From positions 1 to 9,172 of the forward strand of contig NZ_CALTUX010000050.1 in the NCBI RefSeq assembly GCF_943912825.1: a DNA stretch of 9,172 nt, written 5' to 3'. A program made the position numbers and the translations under genes. Positions 1-6,461 of the stretch are shown piece by piece. Positions within the stretch are counted from its first letter, which is position 1, and each line of letters opens with the position of its first letter. Below the pieces are notes generated by a model. That model saw only the letters and a list, made by a program, of their open reading frames with translations, was not told the origin of the DNA and did no database searches. Source of the DNA: an uncultured Anaerococcus sp. GTDB taxonomy: Bacteria > Bacillota > Clostridia > Tissierellales > Peptoniphilaceae.

Positions 1-22
1 AGACACTGGGATTGAGAATAAA

Positions 23-42
23 ATGTAGTGTTTTTACTACAT
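23..42. repeat. Perfect 7-bp inverted repeat in the leader of the secreted-protein gene
   Basis: ATGTAGT (23-29) and ACTACAT (36-42) are exact reverse complements separated by the six bases GTTTTT. The dyad lies 24 bases upstream of the TTG start at 67. No T-run follows it, so it is not a standard terminator. It could be an operator for a dimeric repressor or a small 5'-leader hairpin. A short CTCC (43-46) just after it could also pair with the GGAG of the ribosome site (57-60), which would allow some occlusion of translation; this is speculative. No convincing promoter hexamers were found inside the window, so transcription may start before base 1. Confidence 0.45.
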
Positions 43-54
43 CTCCAATATACG

Positions 55-61
55 AAGGAGG
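55..61 (+). promoter_or_regulatory. Strong ribosome binding site that fixes a TTG start
   Basis: AAGGAGG lies five bases before TTG at 67. It supports a start there rather than at the in-frame GTG at 28, which has no ribosome site and falls inside the inverted repeat. The TTG start also gives a clean Lys-Lys signal peptide. Confidence 0.8.
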
Positions 62-66
62 TAAAT

Positions 67-528
67 TTGAAAAAAGTAGTATCAGTTTTATTAATAACAG
101 GGTTAATATCCCCTGTCATGTGCAATGTTGCTGAAGCGTCAGGTAACAGTCGAATAATTAATTCATCTCATTTTGAAAACGTTATATCCCCTACTAGTTT
201 AACAGGATTACCAGCACCTATGCCAGGAGCAAAGCTTATTGGAAAAAAATATGGTTCAAGGTCGGGGAATATTTCAACAGCAGCAGATATAGCTACAGTA
301 CTAGCTTATATTTGTGGTACAAAAATTGATAAAGAGATTAGTACTATAGCTAATATCTTGATGAAATCAATGCATTATACAGGGATTGGAGATGTGTATT
401 ATATAAGATATAGCTATCAATCTGCTGATGGATGGTATTTTTATTACAGATACGATTATTATACTGATTCAACTTACACTAAAAAAGCGGGGAGCAAATA
501 CTCAGATGTTTTTGGAAGATATGCATGA
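67..528 (+). CDS. Small secreted tyrosine-rich protein of unknown function
   Basis: I do not recognise this 153-residue protein. It begins MKKVVSVLLITG, a classical Sec signal peptide with a Lys-Lys n-region, a hydrophobic core, and a likely signal peptidase I site after AEA (about residue 24). The Cys at 19 is not in a proper lipobox, because residues -3 and -1 are Pro and Met. The mature part has a Gly/Pro-rich stretch (GLPAPMPGAK), a GKKYGSRSGN segment, and a helical-looking region (about 69-101). Its tail (109-153) carries 13 tyrosines in 45 residues, with aromatics alternating on either side of an SADG turn, suggesting a beta hairpin. The next gene overlaps its 3' end by 23 bases, so the two are probably translated together. 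A secreted toxin, bacteriocin-like peptide or surface protein are all possible; none is shown. Arg codons here are mainly AGA. Confidence 0.7.
   Translation: MKKVVSVLLITGLISPVMCNVAEASGNSRIINSSHFENVISPTSLTGLPAPMPGAKLIGKKYGSRSGNISTAADIATVLAYICGTKIDKEISTIANILMKSMHYTGIGDVYYIRYSYQSADGWYFYYRYDYYTDSTYTKKAGSKYSDVFGRYA
489..494 (+). promoter_or_regulatory. Ribosome binding site inside the upstream gene
   Basis: GGGGAG lies 11 bases before ATG 506, inside the end of the secreted-protein gene. It favours ATG 506 as the start of the membrane protein. A later in-frame ATG at 521 has only GGAAG two bases away, which is too close. The choice between the two changes the N-terminus by five residues. Confidence 0.45.
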
Positions 529-832
529 TACAAAAAAATTAGAAAAAATTAGTACCAATTTTAATTATATTATAATTCCTATTTTTGGTTTATTAGCTGT
601 AAATTATTCACATTGGTATTTTCCAATAGCATTTTTGATCTGTACAATATTTAATATTGGTCTTGATTTCTACTTGTATAAAAAGATTAAATCTAAGAAA
701 AGAATTATAATTAACTTTTTACTTTTGGTATTTTTTGCATATCTTACATGGAAGTTTCCTGAAAATGATTTGGGTAGAAAAAATCACATGTCGGCTTTAA
801 CTTTTAATAAGTTTAATAATACAATTCTATAA
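506..832 (+). CDS. Small three-pass membrane protein of unknown function
   Basis: This is a 108-residue protein (103 if ATG 521 is used) that I cannot assign to a family. It starts with a short polar stretch (MFLEDMHDTKKLEKI). Three hydrophobic segments follow: one around IIIPIFGLLAV, one around WYFPIAFLICTIFNIGLDFY, and one around IIINFLLLVFFAYLTW. A Lys-rich loop (YKKIKSKKR) separates the second and third and should stay in the cytoplasm by the positive-inside rule. The gene overlaps the preceding secreted-protein gene by 23 bases in another frame and ends just before a terminator, so the pair forms one unit. A small multi-pass protein coupled to a small secreted one is the arrangement seen in many bacteriocin/immunity pairs, but no homology supports that here. 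The DNA is strikingly AT-rich compared with the operon downstream. Confidence 0.65.
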   Translation: MFLEDMHDTKKLEKISTNFNYIIIPIFGLLAVNYSHWYFPIAFLICTIFNIGLDFYLYKKIKSKKRIIINFLLLVFFAYLTWKFPENDLGRKNHMSALTFNKFNNTIL

Positions 833-835
833 AAT

Positions 836-885
836 AAACATCACAGAACTATGGAAGCATATCCATATATCTGTGGTGTTTTTTT
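836..885 (+). terminator. Rho-independent terminator with a nested inner hairpin
   Basis: The outer stem pairs ACATCACAG (838-846) with CTGTGGTGT (871-879), nine pairs with one G-U, and continues into A-T pairs. A T-run (879-885) follows. The 24-base apical region itself contains an inner stem, ATGGA (851-855) with TCCAT (862-866). It starts only a few bases after the stop of the membrane-protein gene, so it separates that unit from the rbgA operon. Confidence 0.85.
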
Positions 886-898
886 ATTGGCATATTTT

Positions 899-907
899 TG
901 ATATAAT
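899..907 (+). promoter_or_regulatory. Candidate extended -10 promoter for the rbgA operon
   Basis: TG (899-900), one base, then TATAAT (902-907) matches the extended -10 form that Gram-positive sigma-A promoters often use with a poor -35. The -35 position falls in the T-run of the preceding terminator (about 879-884). It would give a leader of about 70 bases before rbgA. Confidence 0.5.
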
Positions 908-952
908 ATTTATGACTGAAATAAGATTAAATGCAATTTTTGAATACTTATG

Positions 953-958
953 TATAAT
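953..958 (+). promoter_or_regulatory. Second candidate -10 box for the rbgA operon
   Basis: A perfect TATAAT lies 25 bases before the rbgA start, but no good -35 hexamer sits 16-18 bases upstream (about 930-935 reads AATGCA). If used, the leader would be short, starting near 965 with the ribosome site AGGAG at 973-977. It may be a secondary start or chance in AT-rich DNA. Confidence 0.35.
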
Positions 959-983
959 AGAAGGTAGTAGTTAGGAGATAGAT

Positions 984-1826
984 ATGGCACTTAATATAAA
1001 TTGGTTTCCTGGTCATATGAAAAAGACCAAGGAAGAAATAGAGAAAAATCTGAAGCTTGTTGATATAGTTCTTGAAATAATTGATGCGAGGATTCCTGAA
1101 TCTTCTAGAAATCCTATGCTTGATGATCTACTTGGGACAAAGCCTAGACTTATGGTAATGAATAAGTCTGATTTGGCAGATCCAGATGAAAATCAAAAGT
1201 GGATTAGGCATTTTCATGACGAGGGGATTGAGGCTATTTTGCTTAATTCCAAGGAAAAGATTAATACTAAGAGAATTTATGACCATGCAAGATGTGTCTT
1301 GAAGGATAAGTTTGATAAGCATAAAGAAAAAAATATTGACAATCCCCTAATTAGGATGATGATTGTAGGAATTCCAAACTCTGGCAAGTCTACCTTTATT
1401 AATAATGTGTCAAAGAAAAAGGGGGCAAGGGTTGGTAACCGTCCAGGTGTTACCCAAACAAAGCAATGGATAAAAACTGATGCTAATATTCAATTACTTG
1501 ATACTCCTGGGGTTTTGTGGCCAAAATTTGACGATAGGACAGGTCTTCACTTATCCTTTACCAATGCTATCAAGGATGAAATCCTAAATATAGAAGACTT
1601 GACCCTATATTTCCTAGATGAGATGAAGGACTTATACCCAGAAAATCTTGTAGAAAGATATGGGATAGATCCAAATGCCAAGGCCATTGAAATATATGAA
1701 GCAATAGCCAAAAAGCGTGGGGCCCTCATAGCCGGTGGAGATTTTGACTATACGAGGACTGCGACAATTATCCTAAATGATTTTAGAACTGGCAAGCTTG
1801 GAAGAATCACACTAGAGAAGATATGA
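984..1826 (+). CDS. rbgA: Ribosome biogenesis GTPase RbgA (YlqF)
   Basis: A 280-residue circularly permuted GTPase that acts late in assembly of the 50S ribosomal subunit. The order of G motifs is the family signature: G4 NKSD (60-63) comes first, then a G5-like NSK (88-90), then the P-loop G1 GIPNSGKST (129-137), the G2 region PGVTQTKQ (154-161) and G3 DTPG (173-176). The N-terminal NWFPGHMKKT (6-15) is typical of YlqF/RbgA. The C-terminal ~90 residues, including LYPENLVERYG, form the helical domain expected for rRNA contact. Length matches the family. The start is supported by AGGAG at 973-977, six bases upstream. It is the first gene of a five-gene operon and overlaps rnhB by four bases (ATGA). 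Confidence 0.96.
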   Translation: MALNINWFPGHMKKTKEEIEKNLKLVDIVLEIIDARIPESSRNPMLDDLLGTKPRLMVMNKSDLADPDENQKWIRHFHDEGIEAILLNSKEKINTKRIYDHARCVLKDKFDKHKEKNIDNPLIRMMIVGIPNSGKSTFINNVSKKKGARVGNRPGVTQTKQWIKTDANIQLLDTPGVLWPKFDDRTGLHLSFTNAIKDEILNIEDLTLYFLDEMKDLYPENLVERYGIDPNAKAIEIYEAIAKKRGALIAGGDFDYTRTATIILNDFRTGKLGRITLEKI

Positions 1827-2446
1827 AATATTCAGACTATAACGACGAAATAAAAAAAGAAATATATGAAAAATACGACCACCTGGCAGGCATAGATGAG
1901 GTTGGCAGGGGGCCTTTGGCAGGGCCTGTTGTGACCTGTGCTGTGATCATGAAAAAGGATTCCCACATAGAGGGGGTTACTGATTCTAAAAAGCTAAGCC
2001 GCAAGAAGATGCTTGATTTAAAGGATAAAATCCTAAAAGACTGTCTGGCCTATTCCTATGGCTATGCCAATAATCATAAGATTGACCAGCTTAATATAAA
2101 AGAAGCTACCCACAGGGCCATGGAAGATGCCCTAAATGGCCTTGAAATTGTCCCAGATATAGTCCTAATCGATGCTGAAAGGATTAACACCCCTATTCCC
2201 CAATTAAATATTGTAAAGGGAGATCTTAACGAATATGCCATTTCCTGTGCCTCAATTTTAGCCAAGGTCAGAAGGGATGATATCATGATTAACTTTGCAA
2301 AAATTTATCCGGGCTATAGTTTTGAGACAAATTTTGGCTATGGGACAAAGGCCCATTACCAGGGCCTAGAAAAGCTCGGTGAAACCCCCATCCACAGACA
2401 GACCTTCCTAAGGAAATTTCACGAAAGGCAGCTATCTTTCATATGA
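1823..2446 (+). CDS. rnhB: Ribonuclease HII
   Basis: A 207-residue cytoplasmic endonuclease that cuts the RNA strand of RNA-DNA hybrids and single ribonucleotides misincorporated into DNA. The signature GIDEVGRGPLAGP (23-35) carries the acidic pair D25-E26. It is followed by VTDSKKLS (52-59), LIDAE with D117, VKGD with D134, ASILAKVRRD (143-152), and the C-terminal GYGTKAHYQGL and PIHRQTF segments. All expected acidic residues are visible, so it should be active. The ATG overlaps the rbgA stop, implying translational coupling, and its own end overlaps the yraN start in the same four-base ATGA manner. The adjacent rbgA-rnhB order is common in Bacillota. Confidence 0.96.
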   Translation: MKYSDYNDEIKKEIYEKYDHLAGIDEVGRGPLAGPVVTCAVIMKKDSHIEGVTDSKKLSRKKMLDLKDKILKDCLAYSYGYANNHKIDQLNIKEATHRAMEDALNGLEIVPDIVLIDAERINTPIPQLNIVKGDLNEYAISCASILAKVRRDDIMINFAKIYPGYSFETNFGYGTKAHYQGLEKLGETPIHRQTFLRKFHERQLSFI

Positions 2447-2790
2447 CACTTAAGAGAAATATTGGAGATTTTGGAGAAAATCTAACTGAAAAATATTTGA
2501 TAGAAAATGGCTACAGGATTCTTGCAAGGAATTTTGCCAAGACCTTTGGGGAAATTGATATAATTGCCTTCAAGGACCAAACCCTTGCCTTTGTTGAGGT
2601 TAAGACCAGAAAGAGTGATGACTTCGCCTATGCGGCAGAGGCTGTGGATTTTTATAAGCAACAGAGAATTATCAAGGCAAGCCAGGCCTTTTTAGCGGAA
2701 AATAAGATGTTTGACTTCATCAGCCGCTATGATGTTTGCGAGGTTTACCTTGATACAAGAAAGATAAATTATATAGAAAATGCGTTTTGA
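2443..2790 (+). CDS. yraN: YraN/UPF0102 family nuclease-fold protein
   Basis: A 115-residue protein of the UPF0102 family, usual length about 115-125. It shows the family landmarks in order: GDFGENLTEKYLIENGY (8-24), then GEIDIIA (36-42) with the acidic pair E37/D39, then FVEVKTRK (50-57) with E52 and K54. Together these form the E-D-ExK pattern of the restriction-endonuclease-like fold. Near the C-terminus RYDVCEVYLD matches the conserved RFDVV-type strand. The cellular role of the family is not well settled; a Holliday-junction or DNA-repair-related role is only inferred from the fold and from its frequent place next to rnhB and dprA. The start overlaps the rnhB stop by four bases. Confidence 0.9.
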   Translation: MTLKRNIGDFGENLTEKYLIENGYRILARNFAKTFGEIDIIAFKDQTLAFVEVKTRKSDDFAYAAEAVDFYKQQRIIKASQAFLAENKMFDFISRYDVCEVYLDTRKINYIENAF

Positions 2791-3865
2791 TAAGAGAGAG
2801 ATTTTATTATATTTAAACTTTATATACATAAATAATATGACCATCCTTGACTTGTATGAAGAAAATCTGCTTGAGGATTTCTTCGAAAAGGATAGGCCAT
2901 ATTTTTCTAATTTGGCCGATAAGCTTTACGAAAAGATATTTGATTCCAAAAACCTCGAGGCCTTTGAAAAATATTATGAAAAAATCCAGAGGCTTGGAAT
3001 AAATTATGTTACAATCCTTGATGATGACTATCCAGAAAACCTCAGATATATAGATGATAGGCCAGCCATCCTTTATTATAAGGGAAGGCTTGATCAAGAT
3101 AATGATAGTAAGTCTATTGCCTTTGTCGGGGCTAGGAAGTGCACGGACTATGGCAAGTGGGCCTGTAAAAGTCTAGCTAGCCAGGTATCCGCAGCAGGTC
3201 TTACAACTGTATCTGGCCTTGCCTATGGGATAGATGCCATGTGCCATAAGGCAACACTCGATGTTGGAGGCAGGACAATCGGGGTGATTGGCTGTGGGAT
3301 TGATGAGATTTATCCCAAGGCCAATAAGTTTCTTTACGAAAAAATTGCCGAAGAAGGCTTAATTCTTTCTGAATTTCCCCTAGGAACCCAGCCCTTAGCC
3401 TATAATTTCCCTAGGAGAAATAGGATAATATCAGGGATTTCCCTGGCAACTGTTGTTATAGAAGCTAAGGAGAAGTCAGGAACTATGATTACAACTAGGT
3501 GTGCCTTAGAACAAGGCAAGGAAGTCTTTGCAGTTCCTGGCAATATCAATTCCATTTATTCAAAGGGCACAAATATGCTAATACAAGAGGGATCAAAGCT
3601 TATAACAAAGGCTGATGATATCCTTGAAGAGCTTGATTATCTTTTAGATAGGAAGGCTACAAAAAGGCAAATAGATTATTCTGCCCTTGATAAGGATGAA
3701 GAGGCTGTAGTAAGATATATTGAGAATAACCCAAACTCAAATCCAGATGACCTATCACTAAATTTGGATTTAGAGATAGGAGTGATAAACTTTTTGCTAA
3801 CGAGTTTGGAACTTAAGGATATAATAGAAAATATTGGAAATAACGAATTTACCATAAAGGAGTGA
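2780..3865 (+). CDS. dprA: DNA-processing protein DprA (Smf)
   Basis: A 361-residue protein that binds incoming single-stranded DNA during natural transformation and loads RecA. An N-terminal SAM-like helical region (about 1-75) precedes the Rossmann-fold domain. That domain carries FVGARKCTDYG (115-125), SGLAYGIDAMCHKATL (145-160), GVIGCGIDEIYPKAN (168-182), SEFPLGTQPLAYNFPRRNR (197-215), the continuing IISGIS (216-221), and VVIEAKEKSGTMITT (225-239) ending in VFAVPG (249-254). The last ~60 residues look like the DprA winged-helix tail. The start overlaps yraN by 11 bases and lacks a strong ribosome site, so translation probably depends on coupling. DprA is widespread even where competence is unproven, so its presence alone does not show that the host is transformable. 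Confidence 0.95.
   Translation: MRFDKREILLYLNFIYINNMTILDLYEENLLEDFFEKDRPYFSNLADKLYEKIFDSKNLEAFEKYYEKIQRLGINYVTILDDDYPENLRYIDDRPAILYYKGRLDQDNDSKSIAFVGARKCTDYGKWACKSLASQVSAAGLTTVSGLAYGIDAMCHKATLDVGGRTIGVIGCGIDEIYPKANKFLYEKIAEEGLILSEFPLGTQPLAYNFPRRNRIISGISLATVVIEAKEKSGTMITTRCALEQGKEVFAVPGNINSIYSKGTNMLIQEGSKLITKADDILEELDYLLDRKATKRQIDYSALDKDEEAVVRYIENNPNSNPDDLSLNLDLEIGVINFLLTSLELKDIIENIGNNEFTIKE
3857..3862 (+). promoter_or_regulatory. Ribosome binding site for the topA TTG start
   Basis: AAGGAG lies seven bases before TTG 3870 and just before the dprA stop. It supports the unusual TTG start of topA, which gives the expected MAKNLVIVESPTKA N-terminus. Confidence 0.85.
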
Positions 3866-3869
3866 GAAT

Positions 3870-5927
3870 TTGGCTAAAAATCTAGTAATAGTTGAGTCGC
3901 CAACCAAGGCTAGGTCAATTTCAAAAATGCTAGGCAGAAATTATAAGGTAAAGGCCACAGTAGGCCACCTAAGAGATCTGCCTAAGTCTAAATTTGGGGT
4001 TGATATAGAAAATAACTTTGAACCTGAATATATAAAAGTAAGGGGCAGGGCGAAAACTATTAATGAATTAAAAAAAGAAGCTGATAATGCTGAAAATATT
4101 TATCTGGCGACAGACCCTGATAGGGAAGGTGAGGCTATAAGCTGGCACTTGCAATTTCTTTTAGGTCTAGACCCAGAGGCGAAAAATAGGGTGGAATTTC
4201 ACGAAATAACCAAAAACAACGTCCTAAATGCCATCAAAAACCCAAGGAAAATCGACAAGAACCTTGTAGATGCCCAACAGGCAAGAAGGGTCATGGATAG
4301 GATAGTAGGTTATGAAATAAGTCCCATCCTTTGGAAGAGAGTAAAGGCAGGCCTATCAGCAGGTCGTGTCCAATCCATTGCCCTAAAGCTAGTGGTAGAC
4401 AGGCAAGATGAAATCGATAAATTTATCCCAGAAGAATATTGGACAATTAAGGCCAAACATAATCATGAAAATATAGACTTTGAATCTGAGTTTTATGGTT
4501 CAAAAAGCAAAAAAATGAAGGTTTCGAACGAATCCGGAGCAGATAAGGTCTTAAATAAAATTGACAAGGATAAATTTGAAGTTATTAATGTAACAAAAAC
4601 AAAGAAAAAACGTAAGGCGCAAGCCCCATACACAACCTCAACCCTCCAACAAGATGCATCAAATAAGCTTGGTTTTTCAACCAAATTTACCATGCAATTA
4701 GCCCAACAGCTCTACGAGGGTATAGATATAGGCCATGAGGGAACTGTAGGTCTAATATCCTACATGAGAACAGATGCCACAAGGATTTCAAGTGAGATAG
4801 TAGGCGAATCCCTAAAATATATCAAGGAAAAGTACGGAGATAAGTACGCTTCAAAGGGTAAGACCTATGGAGCAAAGAAAAAGGGCAGCCAAGATGCCCA
4901 CGAGGCCATAAGACCAACCTCCATCTACAGGGACCCAATAAGCCTAAAGGCTTATTTATCAGACCAACAATACAAGCTCTATAAGCTAATCTGGTCTAGG
5001 GTAGTAGCAAGCCAGATGGCAGATTACGAATATCTTTCAACACAAATTAGCTTTGATAATAATGGTTTAATCTTTAGGTCAAATGGTAAAATTACAATTT
5101 TTGACGGCTTTAATAAAGTATCAGGAAATCTTGATAATGAAAATATTTTGCCTGACTTAAATGAAGGAGATGTCATAAGTGCGACAAAAATAGAAAAAGA
5201 CCAGCACTTTACAAATCCACCAGCAAGGTATACAGAAGCATCTCTTGTAAAGACCTTAGAAGAATTTGGAATCGGTAGGCCATCAACTTATTCTGCAACA
5301 ATCAACCAAATTATGTCAAGAAATTACGTCGAGTTAGATGGTAGGTCAATTTATCCTACCAAGCTAGGAAAAACTGTAAATGACTTCCTCCAAGAAAATT
5401 TTGACGATGTAATAAACGTAGAATTTACAGCTGAAATGGAAAGTCAATTGGATAAGATAGCTGAAAATGAGGTCTTCTGGAAGGATGTCCTAGGAGCCTT
5501 TTATAAGGATTTCAGCAAGGATATGGAAAATGTCAAGAAAGACACTACAGACTACAAGGTAAAAGATAAGGTCCTTGATGAAAAATGTCCAAAATGCGGC
5601 AAGCCTCTAGCCATAAAACACGGCCGTAATGGTAAATTCATAGGCTGTACTGGTTTTCCAGATTGTGATTTTACAAAATCTATTATAAAAACAACTGGAG
5701 TAAAATGTCCAAAATGTAAGGACGGAGAGATAATAGAGAAAGTCTCAAAGAGAGGCAAGAGATTTTATGGCTGCAATAATTTCCCAGATTGTGACTACGC
5801 CCTATGGGATCCACCAACAGGAGAAAAATGCCCTGAATGTGGAAATCTCTTAATCCATAAGAAAAATAGAAAGACAGATGAGATAAAATGCTCAGCCTGT
5901 GATTATGTAAAAGAGAAAAAAAGATAA
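3870..5927 (+). CDS. topA: DNA topoisomerase I
   Basis: A 685-residue type IA topoisomerase that relaxes negative supercoils by nicking one strand and passing the other. The TOPRIM domain opens with LVIVESPTKA (5-14) and carries TDPDREGEAI (81-90). GRVQSIAL lies at 165-172. The active-site Tyr is Y298 in SYMRTDATR, next to R300. QDAHEAIRPT (341-350) and GIGRPSTYSATI (467-478) are further family blocks. Three four-cysteine zinc modules end the protein: C573/C576/C593/C599, C613/C616/C635/C641 and C654/C657/C674/C677, followed by a basic KEKKR tail. Translation starts at TTG with a good ribosome site, four bases after the dprA stop. It is the last gene of the operon and ends against a bidirectional hairpin terminator. 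Confidence 0.97.
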   Translation: MAKNLVIVESPTKARSISKMLGRNYKVKATVGHLRDLPKSKFGVDIENNFEPEYIKVRGRAKTINELKKEADNAENIYLATDPDREGEAISWHLQFLLGLDPEAKNRVEFHEITKNNVLNAIKNPRKIDKNLVDAQQARRVMDRIVGYEISPILWKRVKAGLSAGRVQSIALKLVVDRQDEIDKFIPEEYWTIKAKHNHENIDFESEFYGSKSKKMKVSNESGADKVLNKIDKDKFEVINVTKTKKKRKAQAPYTTSTLQQDASNKLGFSTKFTMQLAQQLYEGIDIGHEGTVGLISYMRTDATRISSEIVGESLKYIKEKYGDKYASKGKTYGAKKKGSQDAHEAIRPTSIYRDPISLKAYLSDQQYKLYKLIWSRVVASQMADYEYLSTQISFDNNGLIFRSNGKITIFDGFNKVSGNLDNENILPDLNEGDVISATKIEKDQHFTNPPARYTEASLVKTLEEFGIGRPSTYSATINQIMSRNYVELDGRSIYPTKLGKTVNDFLQENFDDVINVEFTAEMESQLDKIAENEVFWKDVLGAFYKDFSKDMENVKKDTTDYKVKDKVLDEKCPKCGKPLAIKHGRNGKFIGCTGFPDCDFTKSIIKTTGVKCPKCKDGEIIEKVSKRGKRFYGCNNFPDCDYALWDPPTGEKCPECGNLLIHKKNRKTDEIKCSACDYVKEKKR

Positions 5928-5966
5928 AAAATGTCCCGACTTAGAAACTAAGAATCGGGACTTTTT
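5926..5966. terminator. Bidirectional terminator between topA and mscL
   Basis: GTCCCGA (5933-5939) pairs with TCGGGAC (5955-5961), and an inner stem CTTAG (5940-5944) pairs with CTAAG (5948-5952) around an AAA loop. Two unpaired A residues at 5953-5954 form a bulge. TTTTT (5962-5966) follows on the plus strand, and an A-run just before the hairpin (5926-5931) becomes the T-run on the minus strand. It therefore can end both topA and the convergent mscL. Confidence 0.9.
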
Positions 5967-5969
5967 AAA

Positions 5970-6377
5970 TTATTCTAATTCATTTGTATAGTTTTCAAGC
6001 TTAGATGTACAGTGTGGACATCTTGTAGCCTTGATATCAATTTCACTTTGGCAGTAAGGACAATCTTTTGTAGTCACTTCTTCCTCTTCTTTTTTGTGGA
6101 GAGAATTTATGGCCTTAACTATCAAGAACATTACAAAGGCAATGATTAAAAATGAAATGATAGCATTTATAAAGTTACCTAACTTTAGGCTGGCTCCTCC
6201 TATATTTATCACTAGGTCTTCATAGTTAACACCAGCTGTAAGGCCAGCTATAATTGGCATAAGTAAGTCATCAACCATGCTTTTCACAATAGCTGTAAAA
6301 GCAGAACCCATGATGATACCTATAGCCATATCAATCACATTTCCACGTGATATAAATTCTTTAAATTCTTTAAACAT
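5970..6377 (-). CDS. mscL: Large-conductance mechanosensitive channel MscL with C-terminal zinc ribbon
   Basis: A 135-residue inner-membrane channel that opens under membrane tension and releases solutes on osmotic downshock. The N-terminal MFKEFKEFISRGNVIDMAIG is the family signature, with TM1 through IIMGSAFTAIVKSMVDDLLMP (21-41). The periplasmic-type loop spans about 45-65, and TM2 runs FINAIISFLIIAFVMFLIVKAI (69-90). After an acidic linker (KKEEEE) the tail is unusual: CPYC (106-109) and CPHC (120-123), separated by ten residues, form a zinc ribbon. Plain MscL usually ends in a short cytoplasmic helix. The start at 6377 is chosen because AAAGGAG sits five bases before it; the ATG 15 bases upstream overlaps that ribosome site. 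It converges with topA and diverges from the Nudix operon. Confidence 0.96.
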   Translation of the reverse strand: MFKEFKEFISRGNVIDMAIGIIMGSAFTAIVKSMVDDLLMPIIAGLTAGVNYEDLVINIGGASLKLGNFINAIISFLIIAFVMFLIVKAINSLHKKEEEEVTTKDCPYCQSEIDIKATRCPHCTSKLENYTNELE

Positions 6378-6382
6378 AATAA

Positions 6383-6389
6383 CTCCTTT
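6383..6389 (-). promoter_or_regulatory. Ribosome binding site that fixes the mscL start
   Basis: On the minus strand AAAGGAG is followed after five bases by ATG (6377-6375). An in-frame ATG at 6392 lies upstream of this site and would add five residues absent from other MscL proteins. Confidence 0.85.
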
Positions 6390-6401
6390 CATTAAAAATT
6401 A

Positions 6402-6407
6402 ATTATA
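6402..6407 (-). promoter_or_regulatory. Candidate -10 box of mscL
   Basis: TATAAT reads on the minus strand 25 bases before the mscL start codon. No clear -35 sits at 16-18 bases; TTGAGT (minus, 6433-6428) is 20 bases away. The element is close to the -35 of the divergent Nudix promoter. Confidence 0.5.
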
Positions 6408-6416
6408 CTATTAAAC

Positions 6417-6445
6417 TTGACTTTATCACTCAATTTATATATCAT
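6417..6445 (+). promoter_or_regulatory. Sigma-A-type promoter of the Nudix operon
   Basis: TTGACT (6417-6422), 17 bases, TATCAT (6440-6445) is a near-consensus pair. The start of transcription would be near 6452, leaving a leader of only about ten bases in which AGAGG (6452-6456) is the ribosome site for ATG 6462. Confidence 0.6.
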
Positions 6446-6461
6446 TTTATTAGAGGTTTAT

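Noticed and set aside
23..42. CopY/BlaI-type operator
   Set aside because: Those boxes have TACA and TGTA arms facing inward around a two-base centre. Here the arms are in the reverse order with a six-base spacer, and no such repressor gene is in the window.
28..66. In-frame GTG at 28 as the start of the secreted protein
   Set aside because: It lacks a ribosome site, lies within the inverted repeat, and would add 13 residues in front of a good signal peptide. TTG 67 has AAGGAGG five bases upstream.
428..505. Upstream ATG at 428 for the membrane protein
   Set aside because: It would overlap the secreted-protein gene by about 100 bases with no ribosome site before it. The later starts at 506 or 521 lie next to the end of the upstream gene.
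836..885. Nested hairpin as a riboswitch or small structured RNA
   Set aside because: It lies directly after a stop codon, ends in a T-run, and has only one inner stem, which a terminator explains fully.
2813..3097. Hydrophobic antisense reading frame opposite dprA
   Set aside because: It has no ribosome site and lies fully within the conserved dprA coding region; its hydrophobicity reflects the complement of Glu/Lys/Asp-rich codons.
5586..5900. The three cysteine modules of topA as a fused foreign domain
   Set aside because: Multiple four-cysteine zinc modules are the normal C-terminus of bacterial topoisomerase I.
6378..6392. Longer MscL starting at the ATG at 6392
   Set aside because: That ATG overlaps the AAAGGAG ribosome site serving ATG 6377, and the extra residues are not part of MscL.
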